Origin: Nocardioides sp. YIM 152315
GTDB taxonomy: Bacteria > Actinomycetota > Actinomycetes > Propionibacteriales > Nocardioidaceae
Length of the DNA: 64,000 nt
Assembly (NCBI RefSeq): GCF_029210375.1
Contig: NZ_JARGER010000043.1
Location: 186,001-250,000, forward strand
Reading direction: 5' to 3'
Shown here: positions 43,406 to 52,038 of the stretch, piece after piece
How positions within the stretch are numbered: the first letter of the stretch is position 1
Layout: every line of letters begins with the position of its first letter
The notes under the pieces: model-generated
The model's database searches: none
What the model saw: the letters and a program-made list of their open reading frames with translations, nothing else
What the model was told of the DNA's origin: nothing
Program-made: the position numbers and the translations under genes

Positions 43406-45796
43406 ATGCCTGGTCTCAACGTCCGCTGGTTCGCCGAGATCGGGCTGGATGATCTCGAGGACGTCGGAGGGAAGAACGCCTCGCTGGGTGAGATGGTCAC
43501 CAACCTGACGCAGGTAGGGGTTCACGTGCCCAACGGATTCGCGACCACGGCGTCGGCGTTCCACCGCTTCCTCGGCGGCGCAGGACTCGCCTCGTACATC
43601 ACCGAGCTCCTCGACACCCTGGACGTCGAGGACGTGCGCCGGTTGGCGGACGTGGGACGAGACGTCCGTACCGCCGTCATTGCCCAGTCGTTTCCGAAGG
43701 ACCTGGAGGCAGACATCCGGGCCGCCTACCAGGTCTTGGCCGACGAAGCCGGACCCGATACTAGCTTCGCGGTTCGCTCCTCGGCGACGGCAGAGGACCT
43801 ACCCGATGCGTCCTTCGCCGGGCAGCAGGAGACGTTTCTGAACGTGCGTGGCGTCGATGCAGTCCTTGACGCGGTCCGTCAGGTCTTCGCATCTCTCTAC
43901 AACGACCGGGCCATCGCGTATCGAGCGCATCACGGATTCGCCCACGTCGATGTCGCTGTCTCCGCAGGAATCCAACGCATGGTGCGATCCGATCTTGGAT
44001 CGTCGGGCGTCATGTTCACCATGGACACCGAGTCCGGATTCACCGACGCCGTCTTCATCACTTCGGCCTACGGATTGGGTGAGGGCGTGGTGCAGGGTGC
44101 TGTGAATCCAGATGAGTTCTATGTGTACAAGCCGTCCCTGCAGGCCGGTCGCCCGGCCATCCTCAAGCGAGGTGTCGGAACAAAAGCGACAAAGATGGTC
44201 TACACCGACAACACCACGATCGGTAGTACCACCGAGTTCGTCCCGGTCGACCCGCACGAGTCCCGGGCCCTGAGCATCACGGACGCCGACGTGGAGGCTC
44301 TCGCAAGTCAAGCCCTCCTGATCGAGGAGCACTATAGGCGTCCCATGGATATCGAGTGGGGCAAGGACGGCACCAGCGGGCAGCTCTACATCCTTCAGGC
44401 ACGCCCAGAAACTGTGCAGTCTCGACGAACGGGCGCGCTAAAGCGCTACCGACTAACGCACGACGCACCGCCTGAAGTTCTGGTCGAAGGCCGAGCGATC
44501 GGCCAACGAATCGGCTCAGGCTCGGTGCGCGTTTTGGCCTCCACGAACGACATGCACAAGTTCCAGGCCGGCGAGGTTCTCGTCGCCGACATGACGGATC
44601 CGGACTGGGAGCCGATCATGAAGCGCGCGTCAGCCATCGTGACCAACCGTGGAGGTCGGACCTGCCACGCAGCGATCATCGCCCGAGAACTCGGCATCCC
44701 CGCGGTGGTCGGCACTGAACGCGCCACCAAGTCCCTAATCGAAGGCCAAGAAGTTACCGTCACGTGCGCCGCCGGCGACACTGGCCTTGTTTACAGCGGT
44801 CTGCTCGACTTCGAGGTCGAGCTAACCGAGCTCGACAAGATGCCGGCCATTCCGATGGACATCATGATGAACGTCGCGACTCCGGATCAGGCATTCGCCT
44901 TCTCGCGCATTCCGAGCCACGGTGTTGGCTTGGCCCGTCTCGAGTTCATCATCAATCGCCAGATCGGGATCCATCCGAAGGCGCTCCTTGAACTCGCTGA
45001 CGGCACGGCGTCCTTTGAAGATGGCCTGCGAGACGAGATCCAGACCGCGATCGCGGCATACCCCGGCCCCCAGGAGTTCTTCGTGCAAAGACTCGCTGAA
45101 GGGGTGGCCACTATCGCGGCCCCGTTCGCACCTCGTCCGGTGATCGTTCGCATGAGCGACTTCAAGTCCAACGAGTACGCGAACCTCGTGGGCGGAAGTA
45201 CGTACGAGCCCTCTGAAGAGAACCCGATGCTCGGATACCGGGGAGCCACGCGCTACCTCGCCGAGGGCTTCGCCGAGTGCTTCGCGCTCGAGTGCGAAGC
45301 TGTGCGCCACGTTCGCGACGACATGGGGCTAACGAACATCAAGGTCATGATCCCGTTCGTTCGCACGCTCGACGAGGCCCGGCGAGTCACCGATCTCTTG
45401 GCCGAGAATGGCCTCGAACGAGGCAAGAATGGCCTTGAGGTGATCATGATGTGCGAGCTGCCCTCGAACGCAATCCTGGCTGATCAGTTCCTGGAGTACT
45501 TCGACGGATTCTCTATTGGGTCCAACGACATGACCCAACTGACGCTAGGACTTGACCGGGACTCGGGGCTTGTGGCTGAGGGGTTCGATGAGCGTGACCC
45601 CGCCGTCCTCCACATGCTCGACCTTGCGATCCAGGCATGCCGTGACCAGGGCAAGTACGTCGGAATCTGCGGCCAGGGGCCGTCCGACTACCCAGAGCTC
45701 GCCGAGTGGCTGATGCAACGAGGCATTTCCTCTATATCGCTCAACCCCGACTCCGTCGTGAACACCTGGCTCCATCTTGCGCGCCCCGCGTCATAG
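43406..45796 (+). CDS. ppsA: Phosphoenolpyruvate synthase
   Basis: Predicted 796 residues: N-terminal ATP-grasp domain (GGKNASLGEMV, VRSSATAEDLPDASFAGQQ, VDIEWGKDG-like segment), phosphohistidine domain (TNRGGRTCHAAIIARELGIP, catalytic His at about residue 420) and C-terminal PEP-binding barrel (GLARLEFIINRQIGIHP, FSIGSNDMTQLTLGLDRDS, CGQGPSDYPE). It converts pyruvate and ATP to PEP, allowing gluconeogenic growth on compounds degraded to pyruvate. All active-site blocks are intact. Confidence 0.95.
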   Translation: MPGLNVRWFAEIGLDDLEDVGGKNASLGEMVTNLTQVGVHVPNGFATTASAFHRFLGGAGLASYITELLDTLDVEDVRRLADVGRDVRTAVIAQSFPKDLEADIRAAYQVLADEAGPDTSFAVRSSATAEDLPDASFAGQQETFLNVRGVDAVLDAVRQVFASLYNDRAIAYRAHHGFAHVDVAVSAGIQRMVRSDLGSSGVMFTMDTESGFTDAVFITSAYGLGEGVVQGAVNPDEFYVYKPSLQAGRPAILKRGVGTKATKMVYTDNTTIGSTTEFVPVDPHESRALSITDADVEALASQALLIEEHYRRPMDIEWGKDGTSGQLYILQARPETVQSRRTGALKRYRLTHDAPPEVLVEGRAIGQRIGSGSVRVLASTNDMHKFQAGEVLVADMTDPDWEPIMKRASAIVTNRGGRTCHAAIIARELGIPAVVGTERATKSLIEGQEVTVTCAAGDTGLVYSGLLDFEVELTELDKMPAIPMDIMMNVATPDQAFAFSRIPSHGVGLARLEFIINRQIGIHPKALLELADGTASFEDGLRDEIQTAIAAYPGPQEFFVQRLAEGVATIAAPFAPRPVIVRMSDFKSNEYANLVGGSTYEPSEENPMLGYRGATRYLAEGFAECFALECEAVRHVRDDMGLTNIKVMIPFVRTLDEARRVTDLLAENGLERGKNGLEVIMMCELPSNAILADQFLEYFDGFSIGSNDMTQLTLGLDRDSGLVAEGFDERDPAVLHMLDLAIQACRDQGKYVGICGQGPSDYPELAEWLMQRGISSISLNPDSVVNTWLHLARPAS

Positions 45797-45952
45797 AAGT
45801 TGGAAGCGGCTGTACGGCCTGGACCCGAGGCACCTGCTCGATTGCATCCCTACACGCACGGTCGACGCGGCCTCCACGGTGTCGCTCGAAGCCAGGTGCG
45901 AGCGCACTGCACACCGAGACAGTTGATCGATCCGTCGCTTCGTGGGCGGGAC

Positions 45953-46233
45953 TCAGCACCGTCGGGGCCGGGGCTTACCCATCGGCGGGGTGCCGGACGA
46001 CCCGAATGGCATCGTCAGGGCCCGTGGCGCCACCCACCAGTACGACCCGAACCAGTCTGTCTTCGTCACGATCTGCGGCACCTCGCACCTCATCCGATCA
46101 CCGACCATGCTCAGCTGCAGGCTGTAGACCCCAACGCGAGCGCTGGCGCCTGCGCTCCCGCGCTGACGGCGAGCGCGAGCAGTCCGGTGGCGGCGCCGGC
46201 GGCAAGGCGCCGGAGGCGGGTGTTTAGAGGCAC
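45953..46233 (-). pseudogene. Frameshifted small secreted protein
   Basis: Reading from GTG 46233, a clean Sec signal peptide appears (basic RLRRLAAG, hydrophobic ATGLLALAVSAG, AQA cleavage site), but the frame stops at 46111. The next frame continues with a protein-like sequence (LQLSMVGDRMRCEVPQIV, KTDWFGSYWWV) to a stop at 45953. Joining the two would give an exported protein of about 90 residues. The start lies next to the iron box at 46248-46266, so it was probably iron-regulated and divergent from the ABC exporter. No family recognised. The remaining 45797-45952 holds nothing evident. Confidence 0.5.
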
Positions 46234-46247
46234 GATGCTCGATCAAG

Positions 46248-46266
46248 TTAGGTTAGGCATACCTTA
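46248..46266. promoter_or_regulatory. Iron box (IdeR/DtxR-type operator)
   Basis: TTAGGTTAGGCATACCTTA matches the IdeR/DtxR consensus TTAGGTTAGGCTAACCTAA at 16 of 19 positions. It lies 61 bases upstream of the ABC exporter start and 14 bases from the reverse-strand secreted-protein start, so both should be repressed when iron is plentiful. Confidence 0.8.
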
Positions 46267-46327
46267 GAATCAGTGCGGGATCGCGGGCCACCGGGTCCAT
46301 ATCCGGACGCTTTAGGAAGATCTCGAC

Positions 46328-48016
46328 ATGCTCCATGCCGCCTACTCCGCCCCAGTACCTGTGGACTCCGCCGGAACTGTGGTGCGGCTCGCCTTCCGCC
46401 GCTGTCGCACCAGCGCGCTGCTGACCGCGCTGATGGTCAGCGTTCACCAGGTCTGCGAGGCGACAACGCCGGTGATCGTGGGGCTCGCGCTCGACGACGC
46501 GGTCGCGGAGGGCTCGGTGGCGGGAGCGTGGAAGTGGATCGCGCTGCTCGGAGGCGTGTACGCCGTCCTCTCGCTGTGCGGCAACGGCGCCGGCCCGGTC
46601 GGCTACCGAGCCGCCACCCGCGCCGAGCACGACGTACGCCAGGCGGTCGTCGAGCGAGTGCTCGACCCTCGTGGCATGGCACAGGAGCGGCCGACCGGCG
46701 AGGCGTTGAGCCTCGCGAGCTCCGACGCATCCGAGGTGGGCAATGGCGTGCACGCCCTCGCGTCCGGGGTCAGCGGACTGGCCGCGCTGGCGGTCGCGAC
46801 GGTGGCGCTGTTCCTGACCTCGGTGACCCTCGGGGTTGTCGCTCTGGTCTCGGTGCTGCTGGTCGTCTTCGTCGCCCCACTGCTCGCGCGACCCCTGCAG
46901 CAGCGCAGCGCCGTGCAGCAGGAGGCCGCCGCCGACGCGGCCGGCGTCGCTGTCGACATGGTCGAGGGAGTCCGGGTCCTTAGCGGCCTCGGCGCCCAGC
47001 GCAACGCGGTCGGGCGCTACCGCGAGATGAGCCAGCTGTCGCGGCGCGCGCGGGTCCGCGCAGGCGCGGCGGAGTCGGTGTTCGAGGGCGTCACCAGCGT
47101 CATCGGCGGCTTCCTGCTGATCGCGGTCGCCGCCGCGGGAGCGCTGCTCGTCATCGACGGCGACCTCACCCCGGGCCAGCTGGTCGCCGGGGTCGGCCTC
47201 GCCCAGTTCCTCGTCGGCCCGGTCAGCCGGATCGCCTACGCCGGCGCGCAGGTCGCGACCGTGCGCGCGTCCGCGCGGCGCATCGCGACCCTGCTCGACA
47301 CGCCGTACGCCGTCGACGACCCCGCCGTCCTCGCGCCGGTCGAACCCATCCCGGCAACGCTCGAGGTACGCAACCTTGACGGCACCCACCTGCGCGGACT
47401 CGACCTCGAGGTCCGCGAAGGAGAGCTGATCGCGGTCGTCGTCGACGACCTCGCGGCACGCTCAGAGCTGCTCGACGTGCTCGCCAGGCGCCGCCCGGCG
47501 CCCTCGGGGGCGGTGGTGGTCGGTCGCCTCCCGGCCGATGCCATCCCCCTGGAGACCTTGCACCGACACGTCGCGGTGGTCCCGCACAACGGGTCGCTGT
47601 TCACCGAGCCGCTCGCCGACGTGGTCGGCGACGAGCCGAGCGCGGTGCTGGCCGCAGCCCAGGCCGAGGACGTGGCCGAGCAGGTGCGCGCGCACGGGTC
47701 GCTGCACCACGGCCGCAACCTGTCCGGCGGACAGCGGCAGCGGTTGTCGCTGGCGCGGGCACTGGCCACCGATCCACCGGTGCTGGTGCTCGACGAGCCG
47801 ACGAGCGCTCTCGACACGGTGACCGAGGCGTCGGTCGCCACCGGACTGCGCGAGCTCAGGGCCGGCCGGCGTACGACCGTCCTCGTCACCTCGAGCGCCA
47901 GCATGCTCGCCGTCGCCGACCGGGTCGTGCTGGTCCAAGACGGCCGCGCCGTCGCCGTCGGAACCCACACCGAGCTCGCGGCCGACGAGCGGTACGCCGC
48001 GGTGGTGCTCGCATGA
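46328..48016 (+). CDS. ABC exporter subunit with degenerate Walker A (iron-regulated)
   Basis: Predicted 562 residues: a type-IV-fold exporter membrane domain (about six segments, residues 1-300) fused to an ATPase domain. Where Walker A should be, the sequence reads LIAVVVDDLAARSELLDVL, with no G-x-x-G-x-G-K-S/T. The signature LSGGQRQRLSLARAL and Walker B VLVLDEPTSALD are intact. It thus cannot bind ATP normally at its own site but can donate its signature to the partner encoded 4 bases overlapping downstream. The iron box upstream suggests siderophore or metallophore export (or IrtA/B-like import). Confidence 0.9.
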   Translation: MLHAAYSAPVPVDSAGTVVRLAFRRCRTSALLTALMVSVHQVCEATTPVIVGLALDDAVAEGSVAGAWKWIALLGGVYAVLSLCGNGAGPVGYRAATRAEHDVRQAVVERVLDPRGMAQERPTGEALSLASSDASEVGNGVHALASGVSGLAALAVATVALFLTSVTLGVVALVSVLLVVFVAPLLARPLQQRSAVQQEAAADAAGVAVDMVEGVRVLSGLGAQRNAVGRYREMSQLSRRARVRAGAAESVFEGVTSVIGGFLLIAVAAAGALLVIDGDLTPGQLVAGVGLAQFLVGPVSRIAYAGAQVATVRASARRIATLLDTPYAVDDPAVLAPVEPIPATLEVRNLDGTHLRGLDLEVREGELIAVVVDDLAARSELLDVLARRRPAPSGAVVVGRLPADAIPLETLHRHVAVVPHNGSLFTEPLADVVGDEPSAVLAAAQAEDVAEQVRAHGSLHHGRNLSGGQRQRLSLARALATDPPVLVLDEPTSALDTVTEASVATGLRELRAGRRTTVLVTSSASMLAVADRVVLVQDGRAVAVGTHTELAADERYAAVVLA

Positions 48017-49767
48017 GCGACGTACGTACCGACACCCTCCCGGTCGCCACGCCGAAGGAGGCGCGCGGCGAGCTGTGGAAGGTGCTGCGGCCCGAGCGGC
48101 CCGCCGCCCTCCTGGCACTCACCGTCCTGGTCGTGACCGTGGTCGCGGGCCTGTTCATCCCGCCCGCGCTCGGCCGCATCGTCGACATCGCCGACCGCGG
48201 CGCCGACCGCGGCGACCTGGTCGCGCCCCTGCTGGTCCTCGTCGCAGCAACTCTGGCGCAGGGGCTGGCCGGGAGCGTCGGCTGGTTCCTCATCGTGCGG
48301 GTCGGCGAGAAGGCGCTCGCATCTTTGCGTGAACTCGTGCTCGGCCATGCCCTGTCGTTGCCGCAGGCTCAGCTCGAGCGCGGCGGCACCGGCGACCTGG
48401 TCTCGCGGGTGAGCAACGACGTCGACACGGTCAGCGACGCGCTGCGCCAGGGCGTGCCGGAGTTGCTGTGGTCCGGGCTCACCGTCGTCCTCACCCTCGT
48501 CGGGCTCGCGGCCCTGGACTGGCGCTTCGCGCTGGCCGGACTCGTCTCGCTCCCGTTCTACCTGTGGGCGGCCCGCGGCTACACCGTGGTCGCGCCCCCG
48601 CTGTACGCCGACGAGCGCCGCGCAGAAGGCGCCCGCTCCCAACAGTTGGTCGAGACCCTCGGTGGCGCGCGGACGATCCAGGCGCTGATGCTCAGGCCGC
48701 GCCACCTGCGTCGCGTCGACGCCGCGTCCGAAGCCGCGCGCGCTACCAGCATCCGCACCGCCGACACGACCGCCTGGTTTTTCTCCCGCATCCACCTCGG
48801 CGAGTTCATCGGCACCGCCACCGTGCTGATCGCCGGTGCCTGGCTGGTCGGCCACGACTACGTGACCCTCGGCCAGGCCACCGCCGCCGCGCTGTACTTC
48901 ATCCGGCTCTACGACCCGGTCGGCGCGCTGGTGAACCTGCTCGACGAGGTGCAGAGCGCGACGGCCTCGCTGCGCCGCCTGGCCGGCATCCTGCACGTCC
49001 CACTCGACCGACGACCCGGCGTGCCTCAGCCCGCCGAGCCGGCGCTCGCCCTGAGCGGCATCCGCTTCAGGTACGACGACGGGCCGGAGATCCTGCACGG
49101 CGTCGACCTCGCGATCCGGCCTGGCGAGCACGTCGCGCTGGTCGGCGCCAGCGGCGCCGGCAAGACCACGCTCGCGGCGCTGGTCGCCGGCATACACGAC
49201 CCGCGCGCCGGCGCGATCTCGCTCGGCGGCTCCGACGTACGAGATATGCCGCGCGAGGAGCTATCCGGCCGGGTGTCCCTGGTGACCCAGGAGGTACACG
49301 TGTTCTCCGGGACCTTGGCCCAGGACCTGCGACTAGCGCGCCACGACGCGACCGACCAGGACCTGCACGCGGCGCTCGACGCTGCCGGCGCCCGCGCCTG
49401 GGTCGACCTGCTGCCCGAGGGCCTCGACACCCGGGTCGGTGCCGGCGGCCGCGCGCTTACCCCGGTCCAGGCCCAGCAGGTGGCGCTGGCCCGGCTGGTG
49501 CTGCGCGACCCCGACGTCGCCGTCCTCGACGAGGCGACCGCCGAAGCCGGCAGCGCCGGCGCCCGCGAGCTCGAGACCTGCATGGCCCGGGTGCTCGAGG
49601 GCCGCACGGCGCTGCTGGTCGCCCACCGCCTCACCACCGCCGCAGCGGCCGATCGCGTCATCGTCCTGGACCACGGGCGCGTCGTGGAGGAGGGTCCTCC
49701 CGCGGAGCTCGCCGCCGGCGCCGGGCCGTACGCCGAACTGTGGCGCGCCTGGCGCTCGGCTCGCTGA
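48013..49767 (+). CDS. ABC exporter subunit, partner of the preceding one
   Basis: Predicted 584 residues, membrane domain plus ATPase. Walker A LVGASGAGKTTLAALVAG and Walker B VAVLDEAT are intact, but the signature reads ALTPVQAQQVALARL in place of LSGGQ. This is the mirror image of the first subunit: a heterodimer of the two would have one complete ATP site (this Walker A/B with the partner's LSGGQ) and one dead site. ATGA overlap with the upstream gene. Base composition is visibly richer in GC than the catabolic genes. Confidence 0.92.
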   Translation: MSDVRTDTLPVATPKEARGELWKVLRPERPAALLALTVLVVTVVAGLFIPPALGRIVDIADRGADRGDLVAPLLVLVAATLAQGLAGSVGWFLIVRVGEKALASLRELVLGHALSLPQAQLERGGTGDLVSRVSNDVDTVSDALRQGVPELLWSGLTVVLTLVGLAALDWRFALAGLVSLPFYLWAARGYTVVAPPLYADERRAEGARSQQLVETLGGARTIQALMLRPRHLRRVDAASEAARATSIRTADTTAWFFSRIHLGEFIGTATVLIAGAWLVGHDYVTLGQATAAALYFIRLYDPVGALVNLLDEVQSATASLRRLAGILHVPLDRRPGVPQPAEPALALSGIRFRYDDGPEILHGVDLAIRPGEHVALVGASGAGKTTLAALVAGIHDPRAGAISLGGSDVRDMPREELSGRVSLVTQEVHVFSGTLAQDLRLARHDATDQDLHAALDAAGARAWVDLLPEGLDTRVGAGGRALTPVQAQQVALARLVLRDPDVAVLDEATAEAGSAGARELETCMARVLEGRTALLVAHRLTTAAAADRVIVLDHGRVVEEGPPAELAAGAGPYAELWRAWRSAR

Positions 49768-49788
49768 TCGGGTGACCCCGTAGAACCG

Positions 49789-49838
49789 CCGGGTCGACCC
49801 GGACCGCCAAACGACCCGGCGCCCGCTTCGGCGGGTGC
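49789..49838 (+). terminator. Terminator region after the ABC exporter pair
   Basis: A perfect 14-bp palindrome CCGGGTCGACCCGG (49789-49802) is followed by a hairpin with a TTCG tetraloop: GCGCCCGC (49819-49826), TTCG, GCGGGTGC (49831-49838), one G-T pair. TTCG-capped hairpins are very stable and common in terminators. Confidence 0.6.
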
Positions 49839-50085
49839 AGAGTCGTCTTGCCCCTTCAACAGCGACGGCTTGGCGTGGGGTGGCCCAGACAGTTGGTTCA
49901 TTGCCGGGCATCAGTGCCCCTTCAATCGGATGCACCTCTGTCTGTGCTTGGCGATCTCGTTGTCATGTTTGAGGGATCCGACTCACTCCTATTCGGTCGA
50001 CGTGACGCAGCAGCGAACTTGGTTGGCGGCCTTAGATGTCGGAGTACTAACCGAGCCCCCGTCCCGGGAGTTCCGTGCGTCCAGG

Positions 50086-50657
50086 TCAGGCGGCGCGAGA
50101 CACCGTCTCAATTGCACCTCGGAGGCCGCCGGTCAGGGTGGGGGTAACGATGGAGACGCTGGGAATCCGAAGCAATGCATCGAAGGCACTGTGCCACTCG
50201 TGTCGCTGATCCTCGGTTCCTTTCATCGACCCGACGTGCTCGCGGATGCGTTCCCTTGCGATGTCCAGTTCGACAGTCAGCAGGTCACTGGTGCGGATGG
50301 CTTCCGGATGACCGTAGGGCTGGTGGTCCGAGTCCGAAGTCGCGATGAACTGCCTAGTCGTCGGGCTGAACCAGATCGAAGTGACGCTGTCGTGTCGCCA
50401 GTGATGCAGGTGTGGGGGTCAACGCACAGCCTGAGCAGCGTCCTGACCCGCTCGGCGCCGTCCATGACGAGCGCGTCCGAGTCTGCCGGGTCGGGCTGCC
50501 AGAGCCAGATGACTCCAGCCGAGTGGCCTTCGATGAGCGTGTCGCACAGCGACAGCATCTGTGCGGTGCTCCAGGCGGTGCGCGCTCGGGCCGGAGGGAG
50601 AAGGACGATCCTGCGGAGGACATCTCCGGTCAGGTTGAACACGGTGGTCAGGGTCAT
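50086..50657 (-). pseudogene. Broken DUF262-like gene
   Basis: From ATG 50657 one frame reads a DUF262 (ParB/sulfiredoxin-fold)-like N-terminal part: WSTAQMLSLCDTLIEGHSAG, VIWLWQPD and VMDGAERVRTLLRLC, matching the 'Ws..qi..L.dsi..G..ig...lw... DGqqRltTL' pattern. At the G5 run 50414-50418 the frame shifts; the continuation WRHDSVTSIWFSPTTRQF runs open to a stop at 50086-50088. DUF262 domains occur in GmrSD-type nucleases and other defence or mobile-element proteins, but the usual DGQQR is DGAER here. Single-frame products would be only about 126 residues. The stretch 49839-50085 holds no supported gene. Confidence 0.55.
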
Positions 50658-50953
50658 GTCGTCGACTGTCCGGGACGGCGGCGAGCTGGCAATCCCGCAC
50701 CGCCTCGGCCGTGAGGAGGTTTCTCTCGGTGGCGTTGCTTTGGACGCAGTCCGGGAAGATCCGTGTGTTGGCGAGCGCCGCCGTAGTTGCGGCTGAGTGA
50801 CGCTCGTCCGCCGCAGCAGATCCGGATGGCAGGCATCCGTGTTGGCGCTTTCTCTGGCTGCGGCTCAGCCGTCTAGCGTGCGTCTCGAGCAATGGCGAGT
50901 GCCGTGGTAGCCGGCGTAGCCGCGCGAGACGGCCTCAAGGCGAGGGAGCTGGG
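50658..50953. other. Intergenic, no supported gene
   Basis: Between the DUF262-like pseudogene and the GH43 gene. Overlapping frames exist on the reverse strand but none gives a recognisable domain; the true 5' part of the DUF262 gene may once have lain here. Confidence 0.35.
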
Positions 50954-51895
50954 ATGAGCAGGCGCTTGGGTGACATCCGGATGCGGGATCCGTACATCCT
51001 TGACGTGCCCTCTGGCGGTTACGTGCTGTTCGGCACGACGGACAAGAACGTGTGGGCCGGGCCTGCGACTGGATTCGACTGCTACACCAGCGATGACCTC
51101 GAGACGTGGGACGGCCCGTTCTCCGCCTTCCGTCCGCCGCAGGGGTTCTGGGCGGACACCCAGTTCTGGGCACCTGAGGTTCACGCATTCGACGGTCGCT
51201 TCGTCATGCTCGCCACGTTCGCGAGCTCCAACCTGGCCGACGGCCCCCGAGGGGTGCAGGTCCTGGTTGCGGACGAGCCGACCGGGCCCTTCGAGCCGTG
51301 GAGCGACGGTCCGATCACACCGCGCGACGTTCCGTGCCTCGACGGGACCCTGTTTGTCGACCAGGACGGGGCACCCTGGCTCGTCTACAGCAGGGGAGCC
51401 GAGGGAGTCCCGGGCGGTGCGCCCGGTCCGGCTGACGGCGAGATGTACGCCGTACGGCTCTCGGCGGATCTTAAAGCCGCGGCCGCGGATCCGGTCTTGT
51501 TGTTCACCGCATCGGCCGCGCCGTGGAGCAAGCCGCTGACGTTCCCCGACGGGGTCGAGCCGCCGGCGCAGCTGAATCTGGCTAAGGATCCGTTGTTTAC
51601 CGACGGGCCCTACTTCGTCCGCTCCGAGGGCGGCACCCTGCACCTGCTCTGGTCGAGCTTCGGCGAGGAGGGATACGCGATGGGCGTCGCTACGTCGGCG
51701 ACCGGTCTCGTTACCGGCCCTTGGGCACAGCGGCAGGAGCCCCTTTGGGCCCGCAACGGCGGCCACGGCATGATCTTCACCGACCTTTCGGGGGTCCACC
51801 GTCTCGTCTTCCACTGGCCGAACGAGACCCCAGACGAACGGGTCAAGCTCGCCGCTGTCGAGATCTTGGACAACGGCATCCGGCTTCTGGACTAG
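50954..51895 (+). CDS. Glycoside hydrolase family 43 protein
   Basis: Predicted 313 residues, five-bladed beta-propeller of clan GH-F type. The expected acidic residues are seen in IRMRDPYIL (general base Asp), CLDGTLFVDQDG (pKa-modulating Asp) and the general acid Glu in QFWAPEVHAF or a later strand. Activities in the family are beta-xylosidase and alpha-arabinofuranosidase. No signal peptide, so cytoplasmic, acting on imported oligosaccharides. No sugar transporter or other carbohydrase is adjacent; it stands alone among remnants. Confidence 0.88.
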   Translation: MSRRLGDIRMRDPYILDVPSGGYVLFGTTDKNVWAGPATGFDCYTSDDLETWDGPFSAFRPPQGFWADTQFWAPEVHAFDGRFVMLATFASSNLADGPRGVQVLVADEPTGPFEPWSDGPITPRDVPCLDGTLFVDQDGAPWLVYSRGAEGVPGGAPGPADGEMYAVRLSADLKAAAADPVLLFTASAAPWSKPLTFPDGVEPPAQLNLAKDPLFTDGPYFVRSEGGTLHLLWSSFGEEGYAMGVATSATGLVTGPWAQRQEPLWARNGGHGMIFTDLSGVHRLVFHWPNETPDERVKLAAVEILDNGIRLLD

Positions 51896-51954
51896 CGGCA
51901 CCGAAGCGGCTGCCTGAGCGACTCCACCTCTTGGGAAGTCCTTGCGCCAAGCTC

Positions 51955-52020
51955 GCGGCGGAGTGATTCTGCCGCTCCGCGGCGGAGCGATGTTGCCGCT
52001 GTCGCGGCGGAATGACGCAA
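51955..52020. repeat. Tandem imperfect 24/25-bp repeats
   Basis: Three copies beginning GCGGCGGA at 51955, 51979 and 52004 (period 24 then 25), with GCGGCGGAGTGATTCTGCCG and GCGGCGGAGCGATGTTGCCG as the first two cores. They lie directly between the GH43 gene and the decayed nuclease gene. They could be binding sites or an end of a lost mobile element. Confidence 0.5.
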
Positions 52021-52038
52021 CTTGGTCGATGCCCGCGC

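Noticed and set aside
45706..46227. Forward frame of 173 codons after the PEP synthase gene
   Set aside because: Starts inside ppsA and reads as Arg/Ser/Thr-rich shadow sequence.
46253..47389. Long reverse-strand frame of 378 codons
   Set aside because: Shadow of the first exporter subunit, low-complexity Arg/Asp/Ala-rich translation.
47236..49197. Long open reverse-strand frame (653 codons) opposite the ABC exporter genes
   Set aside because: Antisense to two clear exporter genes; the composition is an artefact of high GC3, with no domain or ribosome site.
49870..50796. Forward 308-codon frame
   Set aside because: No motifs; it opposes the better supported DUF262-like reading on the reverse strand.
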